Positions 1 to 9,037 of a DNA stretch of 64,000 nucleotides are shown in pieces. The position numbers and the translations under genes were made by a program. This stretch comes from Runella slithyformis DSM 19594 (GTDB taxonomy: Bacteria; Bacteroidota; Bacteroidia; Cytophagales; Spirosomataceae): the NCBI RefSeq assembly GCF_000218895.1, contig NC_015703.1:3857001-3921000 (forward strand). Direction: 5' to 3'. The first letter of the stretch is position 1; each line of letters begins with the position of its first letter. The notes below the pieces were generated by a model. It was not told the origin of the DNA, ran no database searches, and saw only the letters and a program-made list of their open reading frames with translations.

Positions 1-90
1 GATTTTTATGCTTGTTTTAAATAATTAAATATTTAACCTACAATTTTGAATAAACCAAAGTTAGAGATTAAACCAGTCAATGGAGAGTCC

Positions 91-148
91 ATTATTAATT
101 ACAAAAGGGTTAAACAATCAAATGTTTAACCCTTTTGTAATTAATAAT
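91..148. repeat. Perfect 25-bp inverted repeat, 8-nt loop
   Basis: Positions 91-115 are the exact reverse complement of 124-148, with an AT-rich 8-nt loop. The arms are longer than in an ordinary rho-independent terminator and no T-run follows on either strand. It lies downstream of the minus-strand tRNA-Ser gene, so it could be a transcript-end structure, a miniature mobile element or a protein-binding palindrome. The inverted repeat is directly visible; its role is not. Confidence 0.8.
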
Positions 149-211
149 AAAGGAAAGAATGATTTTAATAGATTGAATTTGAGTGAGTTATAAACTTGAA
201 CGTGCTTTGGT

Positions 212-271
212 GCTCATAATCAATTAGTGATGAAAATTAATATATTTTTCTGTAACTAATTGATTATGAGC
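212..271. repeat. Perfect 17-bp inverted repeat, 26-nt loop
   Basis: Positions 212-228 and 255-271 are exact reverse complements. The structure begins 9 nt beyond the 3' end of the minus-strand tRNA-Ser gene, so it may act in tRNA 3'-end formation or termination. It lacks the T-run of a classical terminator. Confidence 0.7.
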
Positions 272-279
272 GAATTGGG

Positions 280-366
280 CAGAGAGGAAGAGATTCGAAC
301 TCTCGATACGGTTACCCGTATACACACTTTCCAGGCGTGCTCCTTCAACCACTCGGACACCTCTCT
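280..366 (-). tRNA. tRNA-Ser (GGA)
   Basis: An 87-nt class II tRNA on the minus strand. The acceptor arms AGAGAGG and CCUCUCU pair, followed by discriminator G. The anticodon loop CUGGAAA gives anticodon GGA, the T arm contains UUCGAAU, and a long variable arm typical of serine tRNA is present. CCA is not encoded. A consensus-like promoter lies upstream at 382-412. Confidence 0.95.
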
Positions 367-381
367 GTTTATTTCAGGGTG

Positions 382-412
382 CAAAACTAACCCAAAGTCC
401 GGTGCCACACAA
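382..412 (-). promoter_or_regulatory. Bacteroidota-type promoter of tRNA-Ser
   Basis: On the minus strand a TTG (412-410) is followed after 20 nt by TAGTTTTG (389-382), matching the Bacteroidota primary sigma-factor pattern TTG-N19/20-TAnnTTTG. It ends 16 bp before the 5' end of the tRNA. Confidence 0.7.
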
Positions 413-682
413 CTATTCGAGGCAGAATTTAAGCGCTTCCCCCAAAAGAATCCCGCATTAGTCCGTTTATTGGATTGAAGAACTAAAATGATGCCTTTTC
501 ATCAGGCAAATCAAAGCCTGTATCGGATAAAGAAGATATAAAATATGATTGATTTTTCCAAAATATGGATTTTTTTCCAATTGATGGAAATTGTTCGTTT
601 GCAATGAATTGATAATGAGGAGTATAGGAGAGGGCACGCTTTTGGCGGAACGCTCTATACCTAATTTGAACAGTGCCGCCCA

Positions 683-1843
683 ATGATAGATTCAGAAAGT
701 CAGATTAAAGATAACGTTACCCCTTTTTTTTCGGAAAGTTCATTTAGACATTTCCCTTCTATAACCCTTACGTGGCCCGGGGAAGACAGTGTTATTAGTT
801 TGAAAGAACGCTATAACCGCAAAATGAACGTCATGCGCTTTTTGGCCATGGGGTCGATCGTTTGGGGACATTGTCAGTTTATTGATTCCCCCGGCGTTGT
901 TCTTTCGCCAAGTACTGATTTAATCCAAGCTGTGCTCCGGCAATTGGGGCGAGTGGGTACCGTCAACTTTTTCATATTGACGGGTTTCTTTTTGGGTGAT
1001 AAAGTGATGAAATATACCGCAGCGAGCTACCTGAAGCGTAGATTCCAAACCATTATTGTGCCCTGGCTGTACTTTCTGGGTATTTTCACCATTGCGGAAC
1101 TGATTTACAGGAATGCGTTTAAACAGTCGCCCGGAGAGATACTGATTATCGGAACGCAATTGTTCAGGGGACTTATATTTCATGCGGCGTATTGGTTTAT
1201 TCCGGTATCGGTTGTTTCGGGCGTTATACTGGTTCTTTTCAAAAAGCAGCAGGAGAAGCTCGGGTTTGGTTTAGTGTTGTTGAGTATTACCCTTTTTTAC
1301 AACGCCAACTTGTATTTCCAATGGATGGATTCCAATCATACCAAAGCCATTCCGGCGTATGCGTTCTTTGTGTGGCTGGGAGGAAAATTCAAAACCCACC
1401 TCGTGATGGTTGATGCGCTGATACGCCGTGTCTCGTGGCCGGTGCTTCTGACAGTAGCGGCCGCTGCTTTTTTGCTGGCCACGCTTGAAGGCGCTTACCT
1501 GCAAAAGCTTGAGACCCCGGACGCATACGCTTCCCTCCGGCTGTCCAATTCTGCCCTTTCCCTGTTTCTATTTCTCATTGTCATGAAGACCGATAGACTT
1601 TTATTTATTAATGCCTTACAACCCCAAAAATACATTTTTGGGGTATACCTGCTGCATACCATCACGATCTGCGTCTTCTCCAATGTTTTGGATGAATTAT
1701 TATTTCGCTTACCGGACTTTACGAATGGAATCGGCGAGTATATACTTCTGCAATGTGTATACTTTGCTTTTATTTTCACCCTTAGTTATACCATTGCGGT
1801 ACTGCTGAAAAATTCAGCGTTGAGATTTTTGTTTGGTAAATAA
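683..1843 (+). CDS. Acyltransferase family 3 (OafA/NRG1-like) membrane protein
   Basis: A 386-aa polytopic protein of the acyltransferase-3 family, which transfers acyl groups across the inner membrane to extracellular sugars or glycans. The conserved family start is visible around residues 47-66, where an R-x-x-x-MNVMRFLAMG stretch leads into a histidine (H63) in the first membrane helix. Roughly ten hydrophobic segments follow to the C-terminus. The length is normal for the family. The chosen ATG gives a hydrophilic N-terminus of about 45 residues; a later start at residue 48 is possible. It is monocistronic and convergent with the HPt gene. The acyl acceptor cannot be read from the sequence. 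Confidence 0.85.
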   Translation: MIDSESQIKDNVTPFFSESSFRHFPSITLTWPGEDSVISLKERYNRKMNVMRFLAMGSIVWGHCQFIDSPGVVLSPSTDLIQAVLRQLGRVGTVNFFILTGFFLGDKVMKYTAASYLKRRFQTIIVPWLYFLGIFTIAELIYRNAFKQSPGEILIIGTQLFRGLIFHAAYWFIPVSVVSGVILVLFKKQQEKLGFGLVLLSITLFYNANLYFQWMDSNHTKAIPAYAFFVWLGGKFKTHLVMVDALIRRVSWPVLLTVAAAAFLLATLEGAYLQKLETPDAYASLRLSNSALSLFLFLIVMKTDRLLFINALQPQKYIFGVYLLHTITICVFSNVLDELLFRLPDFTNGIGEYILLQCVYFAFIFTLSYTIAVLLKNSALRFLFGK

Positions 1844-1854
1844 GTCGTTATTTC

Positions 1855-2208
1855 TCAATGGTTATATTGTGTTTTTTGCAGTTGCACACACACTTTATGC
1901 AATACTCCTTCCACTAAGTGAACAAGGATGCCGATCTGCGGTGAGTCGGGTTGCTCTGCGGCCAGGTATTCCAACACCTGTATCGGCTCTTTCAGCAGGT
2001 CGATATCCATATGCCTGATGGCGGGCTTGAGTCGGTGAGCGATCCTGCTTACGGACGTAAAATCGTTTTGGTCAAAGGCGGCGTTGAGTTCTGCCACGGA
2101 AGCGGGCACAGTATCCACAAACTGCCGCAGCATTTCGTTGACAAATGCCGTATCGTTGTCACACAGTTGTTTAAGGAGTACTACACTAAACAAAGGTTGG
2201 TCGGCCAT
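1855..2208 (-). CDS. HPt (histidine phosphotransfer) domain protein
   Basis: A 117-aa single-domain protein. The HPt signature is an AHRLKPA segment near residue 57 within a predicted four-helix bundle; its histidine would accept phosphate from a hybrid kinase and pass it to a receiver domain. It lies 44 bp downstream of the sigma-54 response regulator on the same strand, so the two probably form a phosphorelay pair. No histidine kinase lies next to it in the window. Soluble, cytoplasmic. Family assignment is good; partners are inferred from adjacency. Confidence 0.82.
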   Translation of the reverse strand: MADQPLFSVVLLKQLCDNDTAFVNEMLRQFVDTVPASVAELNAAFDQNDFTSVSRIAHRLKPAIRHMDIDLLKEPIQVLEYLAAEQPDSPQIGILVHLVEGVLHKVCVQLQKTQYNH

Positions 2209-2252
2209 GAGTGCAAAAGAGTTTGGTAAGAAGTACGCATACGATTTGCTGA

Positions 2253-3608
2253 TTAGAGTAGCTCGACTTCTTTTTCCTGAAGGGCTTTATAGATTGTAGA
2301 TTTGCCAATGCCCAGCTTGGTGGCGGTCAGCTGTACATTGTTATTGTATTTTTGTAGGTAATGCTGAATGATGAAGGCGGTATATTCTTTCAGCGTTTTT
2401 TCTTCCGACAGAAAATCCTCCTTCGAGCGGACCGCGTTAAAGCGGATATCCGCCTCCTCAATGAGGTCGGTATCGCTCATCACGCTTGCCAGGTCAATGA
2501 TGGCTTTCAGTTCCCGCACGTTGCCCGGAAAACCGTAGCTGAGCAGCTTCTCTTTGGCGGCTTTTGTCAGGTGTTTGGGAGGGAATCGGTTTTCAGCGGC
2601 AAATGCCTCCAGAAAAAAGTTGGCCAGCAGCAGAATGTCGTTGCCCCGATGGCGTAAGGGGGGCAGTTCGATGGGCAATCCGATGATGCGATAGTAAAAA
2701 TCTTCGCGGAGACTGCCTTTTTTTACGAGTTCCGCCAGGTTTTGATGGGTGGCTACGATCAGGCGCAGATCAAGCTTTACGCGTTCATTTCCCCCCACCC
2801 GGGTTAATTCCTTTTCCTGCAGGACGCGCAACAGTTTGCTTTGTAACATGGGCTCCAATTCTCCGATCTCATCAAGGAACAGCGTTCCTTTGTTAGCTTC
2901 TTCAAACTTTCCGATCTTACGGGTAACAGCTCCCGTGAAGGCCCCTTTTTCGTAGCCGAACAATTCACTTTCCAATAGCTCAGAAGGAATGGCGGCCATG
3001 TTGATGGCGACAAAAGGCTGTTTTTTTCGTTCAGAGGCATAATGAATCGCCTTTGCCACCAGTTCTTTGCCCGTGCCGGTTTCGCCGGTGATGGATACAT
3101 TGATAGTGGTTTTGGCGGCCTTTTCGATCAGCGTGAACGTTTTTTTCAGCGCGGGAGAATTCCCCTTGATGCTTTCGCCAAATTCATATTTCTTCCCTAA
3201 TTCCTGTCGAAGCCTTTCCACTTCCTGCCGGAGTGATTGTGTTTCCCGAATGCGAATGACGGCATTCCACAGAAGGTCTTTGGTGTTATCGTCTTTGACG
3301 AGGTAATCGCTTACGCCCATTTTCAATAAGCCTACCGCCGTGTGAATATCACTTTGTGCGCTGATAATGATGACCGGAAGGGTTGGATCTGTGTTCTTGA
3401 TCTGCCTGAACAATTCTGCTCCGTTGAGGTCCGGCAGGGAATAGTCAACGGTTATCAGGTTAGGTTTTAAGTTTAGCTGAGCAAGGCAATCTTTGCCGTT
3501 TCTAAACAAAGTTACTTGGTAGTCAGGGTTTAACGATAAATAATAATGGAGTATTTTGCCATACCAGGGGTCATCCTCCACGACAAAAATACGAAAGGGT
3601 GTTATCAT
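2253..3608 (-). CDS. NtrC-family sigma-54-dependent response regulator
   Basis: A 451-aa transcription activator with three domains. The receiver (about 5-120) has acidic residues E11/D12 and phospho-acceptor D55. The AAA+ domain has Walker A GETGTGKE (175-182), the sigma-54 contact loop GAFTGA (222-227) and Walker B LFLDEIGE (243-250). A Fis-type HTH ends the protein (about 415-448). All motifs needed for ATP-driven open-complex formation at sigma-54 promoters are present. The HPt gene downstream suggests input through a multistep phosphorelay. Target genes are not apparent here. Confidence 0.93.
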   Translation of the reverse strand: MITPFRIFVVEDDPWYGKILHYYLSLNPDYQVTLFRNGKDCLAQLNLKPNLITVDYSLPDLNGAELFRQIKNTDPTLPVIIISAQSDIHTAVGLLKMGVSDYLVKDDNTKDLLWNAVIRIRETQSLRQEVERLRQELGKKYEFGESIKGNSPALKKTFTLIEKAAKTTINVSITGETGTGKELVAKAIHYASERKKQPFVAINMAAIPSELLESELFGYEKGAFTGAVTRKIGKFEEANKGTLFLDEIGELEPMLQSKLLRVLQEKELTRVGGNERVKLDLRLIVATHQNLAELVKKGSLREDFYYRIIGLPIELPPLRHRGNDILLLANFFLEAFAAENRFPPKHLTKAAKEKLLSYGFPGNVRELKAIIDLASVMSDTDLIEEADIRFNAVRSKEDFLSEEKTLKEYTAFIIQHYLQKYNNNVQLTATKLGIGKSTIYKALQEKEVELL

Positions 3609-3867
3609 TGGACGGGGCAGATTAGCATGAATATGAGGGGGTTAGGCATAGATCAAGGGAGAAATACTTCATTTCGACCTAAAATTACGATTGCAAAAAA
3701 GGGGAGGGGGATAATGAAAATTTCGTTCCCCGCAGCGGCCTTTCATCAATGTTGGCCTTTCATGTAATGGAAACTTTTCGTACATGCTTTGGTTAGTAAA
3801 GACGGTATTCCTGTGTCTTTACTTGCCGTGGAAACTTTAAGCGTTTACCGAGAGCCATAAAGTGGTA
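3609..3867. other. Gene-free spacer with one inverted repeat
   Basis: A 259-bp gap between two minus-strand regulators. The only structure seen is a perfect 9-bp inverted repeat AGTAAAGAC/GTCTTTACT (3795-3803 and 3815-3823) with an 11-nt loop and no T-run. It lies just downstream of the AraC gene on its own strand and may mark the 3' end of that transcript. Confidence 0.5.
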
Positions 3868-4758
3868 TTATGCTGAATATGTACCTTTGCTTATCACCTT
3901 CTGTTTCCGTCGAAACTCAAAAGGCGTTTGGTGACGTACTTTTTTGAAAACATGGATAAAATGGGAGACATTCTCAAAACCCACCTGAAAACAAATTTGT
4001 GTGATTGAGTCTTTACTTTTACTGAGCAGTTCACAGGCGTATCGAATCCGCAAATCAGTAATGTATTGATTCAGTGTTTGTCCTGTTTGGGCTTTGAAGT
4101 ACCGGCAAAAGGCTGATTCATTCATACTCCCCAATTCGGCAACTACCTGTAACGTAATCGGTTCGGTAAAGTGGTCTAACAAATACGCCATTACCCGATT
4201 CATGCGCTCGTTGTTTTTAGTAAGAGTGGACATCGGTAAGTAATTGGGCGAAATGACGGCTACATCATTGGATTTGGCAAGGGTGTCCAGCAGTCCAACC
4301 CAAGTCATTAATTGGGAAAAGCCTTCTTCTTCGAGCAATTGATGCAATTGTTCTGCCACTTGGGAACGTAGCGGTTCGAGGAGTTTCAGGCCGTGTATGG
4401 CTTTTTCAAAAAGGTCGTCGATGTGTTTGGTTTCGGGTAGTTTAAAAAACGGGACTCCCGCAAAATCTTCGGTAAAACGAACGATAATAGCCTGCGCCTT
4501 GGGAAGGAGCGAGGGTTGATAGTACGAAGCATCATTTTTCCAATAGTGGGGTAAGTTTTTGCCCAACAACACAACTTCACCCTTTTCAAAACGCTCCACG
4601 CTTTGCCCGATGAAACGTGTACCGGTACTTTCAACGATGTAATTGAGTTCGAGTTCGGGGTGATAATGCCAGGGGTGCGTAAAATAAGGTACTTGCTCGT
4701 GTCGGATATCAAACGAGCGGTGCGTTGTCTGCGGGACGGTCAGTCGATTGGGGCGCAT
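3868..4758 (-). CDS. AraC-family regulator with N-terminal cupin
   Basis: A 296-aa protein with an N-terminal sugar-sensing cupin (HYHPELEL near residue 31, then NLPHYW near 69) and a C-terminal double HTH of the AraC type (about 185-285). It is divergent from the DUF1080/Gfo-Idh operon, with 135 bp between the starts, and most likely controls that operon in response to a sugar. It closely resembles the second AraC protein at 28248-29114: both share the HYHPELEL and NLPHYW segments and a similar length. The ligand is unknown. Confidence 0.9.
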   Translation of the reverse strand: MRPNRLTVPQTTHRSFDIRHEQVPYFTHPWHYHPELELNYIVESTGTRFIGQSVERFEKGEVVLLGKNLPHYWKNDASYYQPSLLPKAQAIIVRFTEDFAGVPFFKLPETKHIDDLFEKAIHGLKLLEPLRSQVAEQLHQLLEEEGFSQLMTWVGLLDTLAKSNDVAVISPNYLPMSTLTKNNERMNRVMAYLLDHFTEPITLQVVAELGSMNESAFCRYFKAQTGQTLNQYITDLRIRYACELLSKSKDSITQICFQVGFENVSHFIHVFKKVRHQTPFEFRRKQKVISKGTYSA

Positions 4759-4893
4759 TCGATTTATGCAATGTTTTTTGCCTGAAAAACTGCTAATTCA
4801 ATTTTTATGCAAATAAAACGATATTTTCTGCAAAATTATCATTAGAAAGATAATGGTGTATGATAGAACTTTGCAAAATCAAACAATCCCATT

Positions 4894-5625
4894 ATGATTC
4901 GTTTACCGCTTACCTGCCTGTTTACATGGCTTTTGGGAGTTAATCTTTGCCATGCCCAAAGCTCGAATACCCTTACGCAATCCGAGAAAAAGTCGGGCTG
5001 GGTTTTGCTGTTTGACGGCAAAACAACCAATGGTTGGCGGGGAGCCTACAGCACCGATTTTCCGAAGCACGGCTGGGTCGTAAAAGAGGGTGAATTACGG
5101 GGCGAACTTTCGACAGGGGCAGAATCGGGCGATGCCGGAGATATTGTCACGTTGAAAAAGTACAAAAATTTTGAGCTGGTTTTCGAGTGGAAACTGGGCA
5201 AAGGGGGAAACTCCGGCGTAAAGTACTTTATTGAAGAACGTCGGCCTAAGCCTGATAAAGGCTCGCAGGCCGGATATGAATACCAACTCATTGACGATGC
5301 CAATTATATCTACAACGGCAAGCCCTTGCCGCAAGACCTCAAAACAGCTTCGATTTATGATGTAATGGCCGCCCGAAAACCCGATGCCAAAGTGGAAGTG
5401 TGGCACTCTTCCCGAATCATTGTGAACGACAATCATATCGAACATTGGCTCGACGGACAAAAAGTATTGAACATTGACCGGAATGCGGAGGCGTTCAAAC
5501 AGGGTGTTCAGGACAGTAAATTCAAAGAGTATCAGGGTTTTACTGCGATTCCCGAAGGACATATTTTATTGCAGGACCACGGACACAGCGTAGCGTTCAA
5601 AAACATTAAACTGAAAGAATTATGA
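4894..5625 (+). CDS. Secreted DUF1080 (3-keto-disaccharide hydrolase-type) protein
   Basis: A 243-aa protein with a signal peptide (about 1-22, ending CHA-Q) and one DUF1080 domain, a concanavalin-like beta-sandwich. Family hallmarks include WVLLFDGKTTNGWRG near the start of the mature protein and the later WKLGKGGNSGVKYFIEE and GYEYQLIDD segments. Members cleave 3-keto-glycosides or bind glycans in the periplasm or at the surface. It overlaps the oxidoreductase gene by 4 nt (ATGA), so the two are translationally coupled. A joint role in oxidising a sugar to its 3-keto form and hydrolysing it is a reasonable inference. Confidence 0.87.
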   Translation: MIRLPLTCLFTWLLGVNLCHAQSSNTLTQSEKKSGWVLLFDGKTTNGWRGAYSTDFPKHGWVVKEGELRGELSTGAESGDAGDIVTLKKYKNFELVFEWKLGKGGNSGVKYFIEERRPKPDKGSQAGYEYQLIDDANYIYNGKPLPQDLKTASIYDVMAARKPDAKVEVWHSSRIIVNDNHIEHWLDGQKVLNIDRNAEAFKQGVQDSKFKEYQGFTAIPEGHILLQDHGHSVAFKNIKLKEL

Positions 5626-7004
5626 ACCGACGAAATTTCCTTAAAAACACGGGGTTGGCAACGGCCACCGTCGGATTGCCTACGATTGTTCCCGCCTCTG
5701 TCTTTGGAAAAAATGCCCCTTCCAACCGCATTACCGTCGGCCTGATCGGGACCGGTCGGCAGGGCTACGGACAAAATTTACAGGGAGCCGAACAGAAAAG
5801 TCTTGGTACAAAAATTCCCGGCCTGCTGGATATCGCCGATGCCCAAATCGTGGCGGTCTGTGATACGGACAGTTGGCGAATGGATAAGGCAAAAAAGACC
5901 ATTGAGGCGCATTACGCCCAAAAAACTCCTTCCGGAAGTTATAAAGGCTGCTCGGCACATAGGGATTTCAGAGAGATCATTGCCCGAAAGGACATTGATG
6001 CGGTCATGATCTCGACGCCCGATTTTTGGCACGTACCGATGGGCATTCTGGCGGTAAAGGCTAAAAAACACATCAGTTGTGAAAAGCCCCTCAGTATGAG
6101 TGTTCATCAGGGACGCGAGCTGGTGGATGCCCTCAAAAAATACGGCCGCGCCGGCGTACCGGTGGTGAATCGAACCGACAGCGAGTTTCGCTCCATTCGT
6201 CCGCAAAATCTGGCGGTAGAACTGGTACGAAACGGCAGAATCGGAAAATTGCAGAAAATCGAGATCACATTTCCTTCCGACCCCACGCCTGTACCTTCCC
6301 AGGCAGATATGCCCATCCCGAAAGAACTCAATTACGATATGTGGCTCGGTCCCATGCCTTATGTGCCGTATACGGATATGCGGGTACATACTCCGTTTGA
6401 TATCCTGAAGCGGCCCAATTGGATGCGGGTGGATACCTATGCGCAGGGGATGATCGCCAACTGGGGTGCTCACTATTTTGATATGGCGCAGTGGGCCAAC
6501 AACAGCGAATATTCGGGACCTGTCGAAGTGGAAGGCAAAGGAGAGTTTCCCAAAAGCCTCTGGAATACCATGATCAATTTTCAGGTAACGTATCGCTATG
6601 CCAACGGCGTGGAAATGACCTGCCTGCAAAGTCCGACGAGCAAACCAAGCATCAGGTACATCGGTTCTGAGGGATGGATTCATGTAGAAAATTATCCGGG
6701 TATCTTAACGGCAAGTAACCCTAAAATGTTGGATTCCAAACCTGCGGGCAGCGAGCTGGATCTGTCAAAAACCCTTTGGGATAAAACGGATTTTATTGAA
6801 GCCATAAAAGCAAATCGTGCAACCCTGGAGCCCATTGAAGCAGGCCACCGTACGATTTCGATTTCGCAGATCGGTTTAATTGCCTGTCAGGTTGGGGCCG
6901 GGGAGAAACTGAAATGGAATCCTGAAAAAGAACTTTTTGAGGGTAATAATTACGCGAATGCTCTGCTGGCTCCCCCGTTGGCAAGGAAGCAATGGGCGAT
7001 GTAA
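5622..7004 (+). CDS. Tat-exported Gfo/Idh/MocA-family oxidoreductase
   Basis: A 460-aa NAD(P)-dependent sugar dehydrogenase-type protein. It begins with a twin-arginine leader (NRRNFLKNTG) and then a Rossmann fold with VGLIGTGRQGYG (about 39-50). The family EKP motif appears in SCEKPLSM. The C-terminal half is the usual alpha/beta substrate domain. Such Tat-exported members act on sugars in the periplasm, often with tightly bound cofactor. It is coupled to DUF1080 upstream and followed after 17 bp by an isomerase/epimerase, forming a sugar-oxidation operon. Confidence 0.9.
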   Translation: MNRRNFLKNTGLATATVGLPTIVPASVFGKNAPSNRITVGLIGTGRQGYGQNLQGAEQKSLGTKIPGLLDIADAQIVAVCDTDSWRMDKAKKTIEAHYAQKTPSGSYKGCSAHRDFREIIARKDIDAVMISTPDFWHVPMGILAVKAKKHISCEKPLSMSVHQGRELVDALKKYGRAGVPVVNRTDSEFRSIRPQNLAVELVRNGRIGKLQKIEITFPSDPTPVPSQADMPIPKELNYDMWLGPMPYVPYTDMRVHTPFDILKRPNWMRVDTYAQGMIANWGAHYFDMAQWANNSEYSGPVEVEGKGEFPKSLWNTMINFQVTYRYANGVEMTCLQSPTSKPSIRYIGSEGWIHVENYPGILTASNPKMLDSKPAGSELDLSKTLWDKTDFIEAIKANRATLEPIEAGHRTISISQIGLIACQVGAGEKLKWNPEKELFEGNNYANALLAPPLARKQWAM

Positions 7005-7021
7005 AACAAACAATAACAACC

Positions 7022-7912
7022 ATGAAAATAAAAATTCTCATTTTTTCGGTTTGGGGATGCTGTTTTTTCACCGGTGCCCCGGCGCAGAAGATCAAAAATG
7101 ATTTCTTTGCCCTGCATAATATCATTCGGGGAGATTCCGCTTACGATACCTTTGATAAACAGGTGGAACTTATTAAAAATGCGGGTTTTGACGGCATTGA
7201 GATCAACCAAACGCAAAGTTTTGACGGAATGAAAGCCGCCCTTGACAAACACCGGTTTACGGGAGCTTATTTTTACGTGCGGGTAGAACTGAAGGAGCCG
7301 TATATAGATAAGCGTTTGGAAGAGTATATCCGGCAGCTCAGAGGCAGCAAAACCATTATTGCGCCGTTTATCATTGCCGATGCCGCCCGTTTTAAACCTT
7401 CCACCCACGGAGCGGATACCCTGGCGGTGCGATTACTGACTCAGATTTCTGATTGGGCAAAGGCTTCGGGCCTGGAGGTGGCCCTTTATCCGCATTACGG
7501 ATTTTATGTGGAGCGAACGGACCATGCTCTGGCACTGATCAGGCAGATCAACCGTAAAAATGTGGGGCTTACCTTTAATCTGTGCCATTGGCTGGCCACC
7601 ACCTCTGCCGCCGAACGTACCCAACTCAAACCCCATCTGAAAGAACTCCAACCCTACCTGAAAATGATGACCGTTTGTGGGGCCAATGATGTCATAACGC
7701 AACAGAAAACGATATGGGATGATTATATTTTACCCCTCGGAACGGGCAGTTTTGATACCTATGGCCTGATCCGATACGCAGTTAAAGCCCTTAAATTTAA
7801 CGGGCCCATTGGGGTGCAGTGTTATAATATCAAGGGGAATAAACCGCAGTTGGTTCAAACGACGATTAAGGTTTGGAGAGGGTATACATCACGTTTGGAA
7901 AGGGAACAATGA
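7022..7912 (+). CDS. Secreted sugar phosphate isomerase/epimerase-like TIM-barrel protein
   Basis: A protein of about 296 aa of the xylose isomerase-like TIM-barrel superfamily (AP_endonuc_2 fold), here with a signal peptide (MKIKILIFSVWGCCFFTGA, cleavage near APAQ). The start at 7022 is preferred over an upstream ATG at 6992 because it gives the signal peptide directly and does not overlap the previous gene. Visible family features are NAGFDGIEIN near the N-terminus and GLTFNLCHW in the barrel. It probably isomerises or epimerises a sugar made by the preceding oxidoreductase. The stop overlaps the start of an MFS remnant by 4 nt. Confidence 0.82.
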   Translation: MKIKILIFSVWGCCFFTGAPAQKIKNDFFALHNIIRGDSAYDTFDKQVELIKNAGFDGIEINQTQSFDGMKAALDKHRFTGAYFYVRVELKEPYIDKRLEEYIRQLRGSKTIIAPFIIADAARFKPSTHGADTLAVRLLTQISDWAKASGLEVALYPHYGFYVERTDHALALIRQINRKNVGLTFNLCHWLATTSAAERTQLKPHLKELQPYLKMMTVCGANDVITQQKTIWDDYILPLGTGSFDTYGLIRYAVKALKFNGPIGVQCYNIKGNKPQLVQTTIKVWRGYTSRLEREQ

Positions 7913-8143
7913 AAATTCAGCCCGAATCGCTTTCCCTTCACCCACGGACGTCCCCGCGCCGGTGGATCTGGGCCCTGCTTTTTTTGGGCCATAACGATCC
8001 ATTACATCGACCGGCAGGTGTTGTCTTTTTTTGCGCTTCAGTTGCAAACCGAAATAGGTTGGTCGGAAATTGAGTATGGCTATATCGTCACGGCGTTTCA
8101 GTTTTTGTATGCCGTCGGAGAGTTTGATACTGTAAAATCATAA
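7909..8143 (+). pseudogene. Truncated and frameshifted MFS (hexuronate-type) transporter remnant
   Basis: The ATG at 7909 overlaps the preceding stop as ATGA and begins a frame containing RRWIWALLFLG. The reading then continues one base out of phase from 7991 as ITIHYIDRQVLSFFALQLQ, GWSEIEYG and YIVTAFQFLYAVG. This is the first transmembrane helix and following loop of ExuT/anion:cation symporter MFS proteins. The similarity ends there and the frame stops at 8143, so about 85% of the gene is missing. Both a frameshift near 7990 and a deletion are needed to explain it. The original transporter probably imported the acidic sugar used by this operon. Confidence 0.72.
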
Positions 8144-8157
8144 AAACTGATACATTC

Positions 8158-8946
8158 ATGGAATTTACGAAAGAACACCTCGAAACCTATCACCGCGACG
8201 GCTACGTTGTGGTGCGTAATTTTTTTACACAGGAAGAGGTAGAGTTGCTCTACCGAATTGCCGTCAGGGATGATGTCCTGAGTAAAAAAAGTTATGATCG
8301 TACCGATGCTTCCGGACTGAAAACAAAACTGGCCCTGTGGTATTCATTGGATGACAGCCTCTACAGTAAATTCGCCCGTTCGGAGCGTATTGTCAACGGC
8401 GTAGAGCAGATATTGGGCGGTAGAGCGGCACATTATCATTCAAAACTGATGCAAAAAGAACCCAAAACGGGCGGAGCCTGGGAGTGGCATCAGGACTACG
8501 GGTATTGGTATAAAAATAACGGATTTTTATTTCCGGAGATGCTCAGTGTTTTGACCGCCCTCACTCCAGCAACCAAAGAAAACGGATGTTTGCAGATGAT
8601 ACGGGGATCCCACAAAATGGGCCGGGTTGAGCACGGCTTTGCGGGAGAACAGGTAGGGGCTGACATGGAAAAAGTAAATGAGGCTCTTAAAATCATGCCG
8701 CTGGACTATTTGGAGATGGAAGCCGGCGATACCGCTTTTTTTCATTGCAATACCCTGCACGCTTCAGCGGCTAATCTATCCGATAAGCCTCGTTGGTCAA
8801 TCATTACGGCCTATAACCTGGCAAGTAACAAACCTTACAAAGATGTTCATACGAGCAGTTACACACCGATTGAACCTTTTACCGGCAATTTACCGGACGA
8901 GAAAGCGGTAAGTATTACGGATGATGCCGAATTTTTGGTAAAATAG
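8158..8946 (+). CDS. Phytanoyl-CoA dioxygenase (PhyH) family Fe(II)/2-oxoglutarate oxygenase
   Basis: A 262-aa protein of the PhyH family. The facial triad is visible as HQD (H111, D113) and a distal histidine in NTLHAS (H201). R212 in KPRWSI is well placed to bind 2-oxoglutarate. It starts 14 bp after the MFS remnant and seems to belong to the same operon. PhyH genes are common in Bacteroidota sugar-catabolic loci, where substrates are mostly unproven. Cytoplasmic; the fold is certain, the substrate is not. Confidence 0.88.
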   Translation: MEFTKEHLETYHRDGYVVVRNFFTQEEVELLYRIAVRDDVLSKKSYDRTDASGLKTKLALWYSLDDSLYSKFARSERIVNGVEQILGGRAAHYHSKLMQKEPKTGGAWEWHQDYGYWYKNNGFLFPEMLSVLTALTPATKENGCLQMIRGSHKMGRVEHGFAGEQVGADMEKVNEALKIMPLDYLEMEAGDTAFFHCNTLHASAANLSDKPRWSIITAYNLASNKPYKDVHTSSYTPIEPFTGNLPDEKAVSITDDAEFLVK

Positions 8947-9037
8947 ATAGAGTTTTTCAGCAGGAGGGCGATTTCGCAGTTACTATGTTGATTTGGAAAG
9001 GTAAAAAAGTAGATATTTACTCAACAATAAAAATAGC

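Noticed and set aside
4833-4890. Promoter of the DUF1080 operon
   Set aside because: The GAACTTTG box near the expected place lacks the leading TA and a properly spaced TTG; too weak to report.
5778-6683. Long minus-strand open frame (301 codons) opposite the Gfo/Idh/MocA gene
   Set aside because: It is antisense to a gene with clear family motifs and shows no recognisable domain; a shadow of GC-biased codons.
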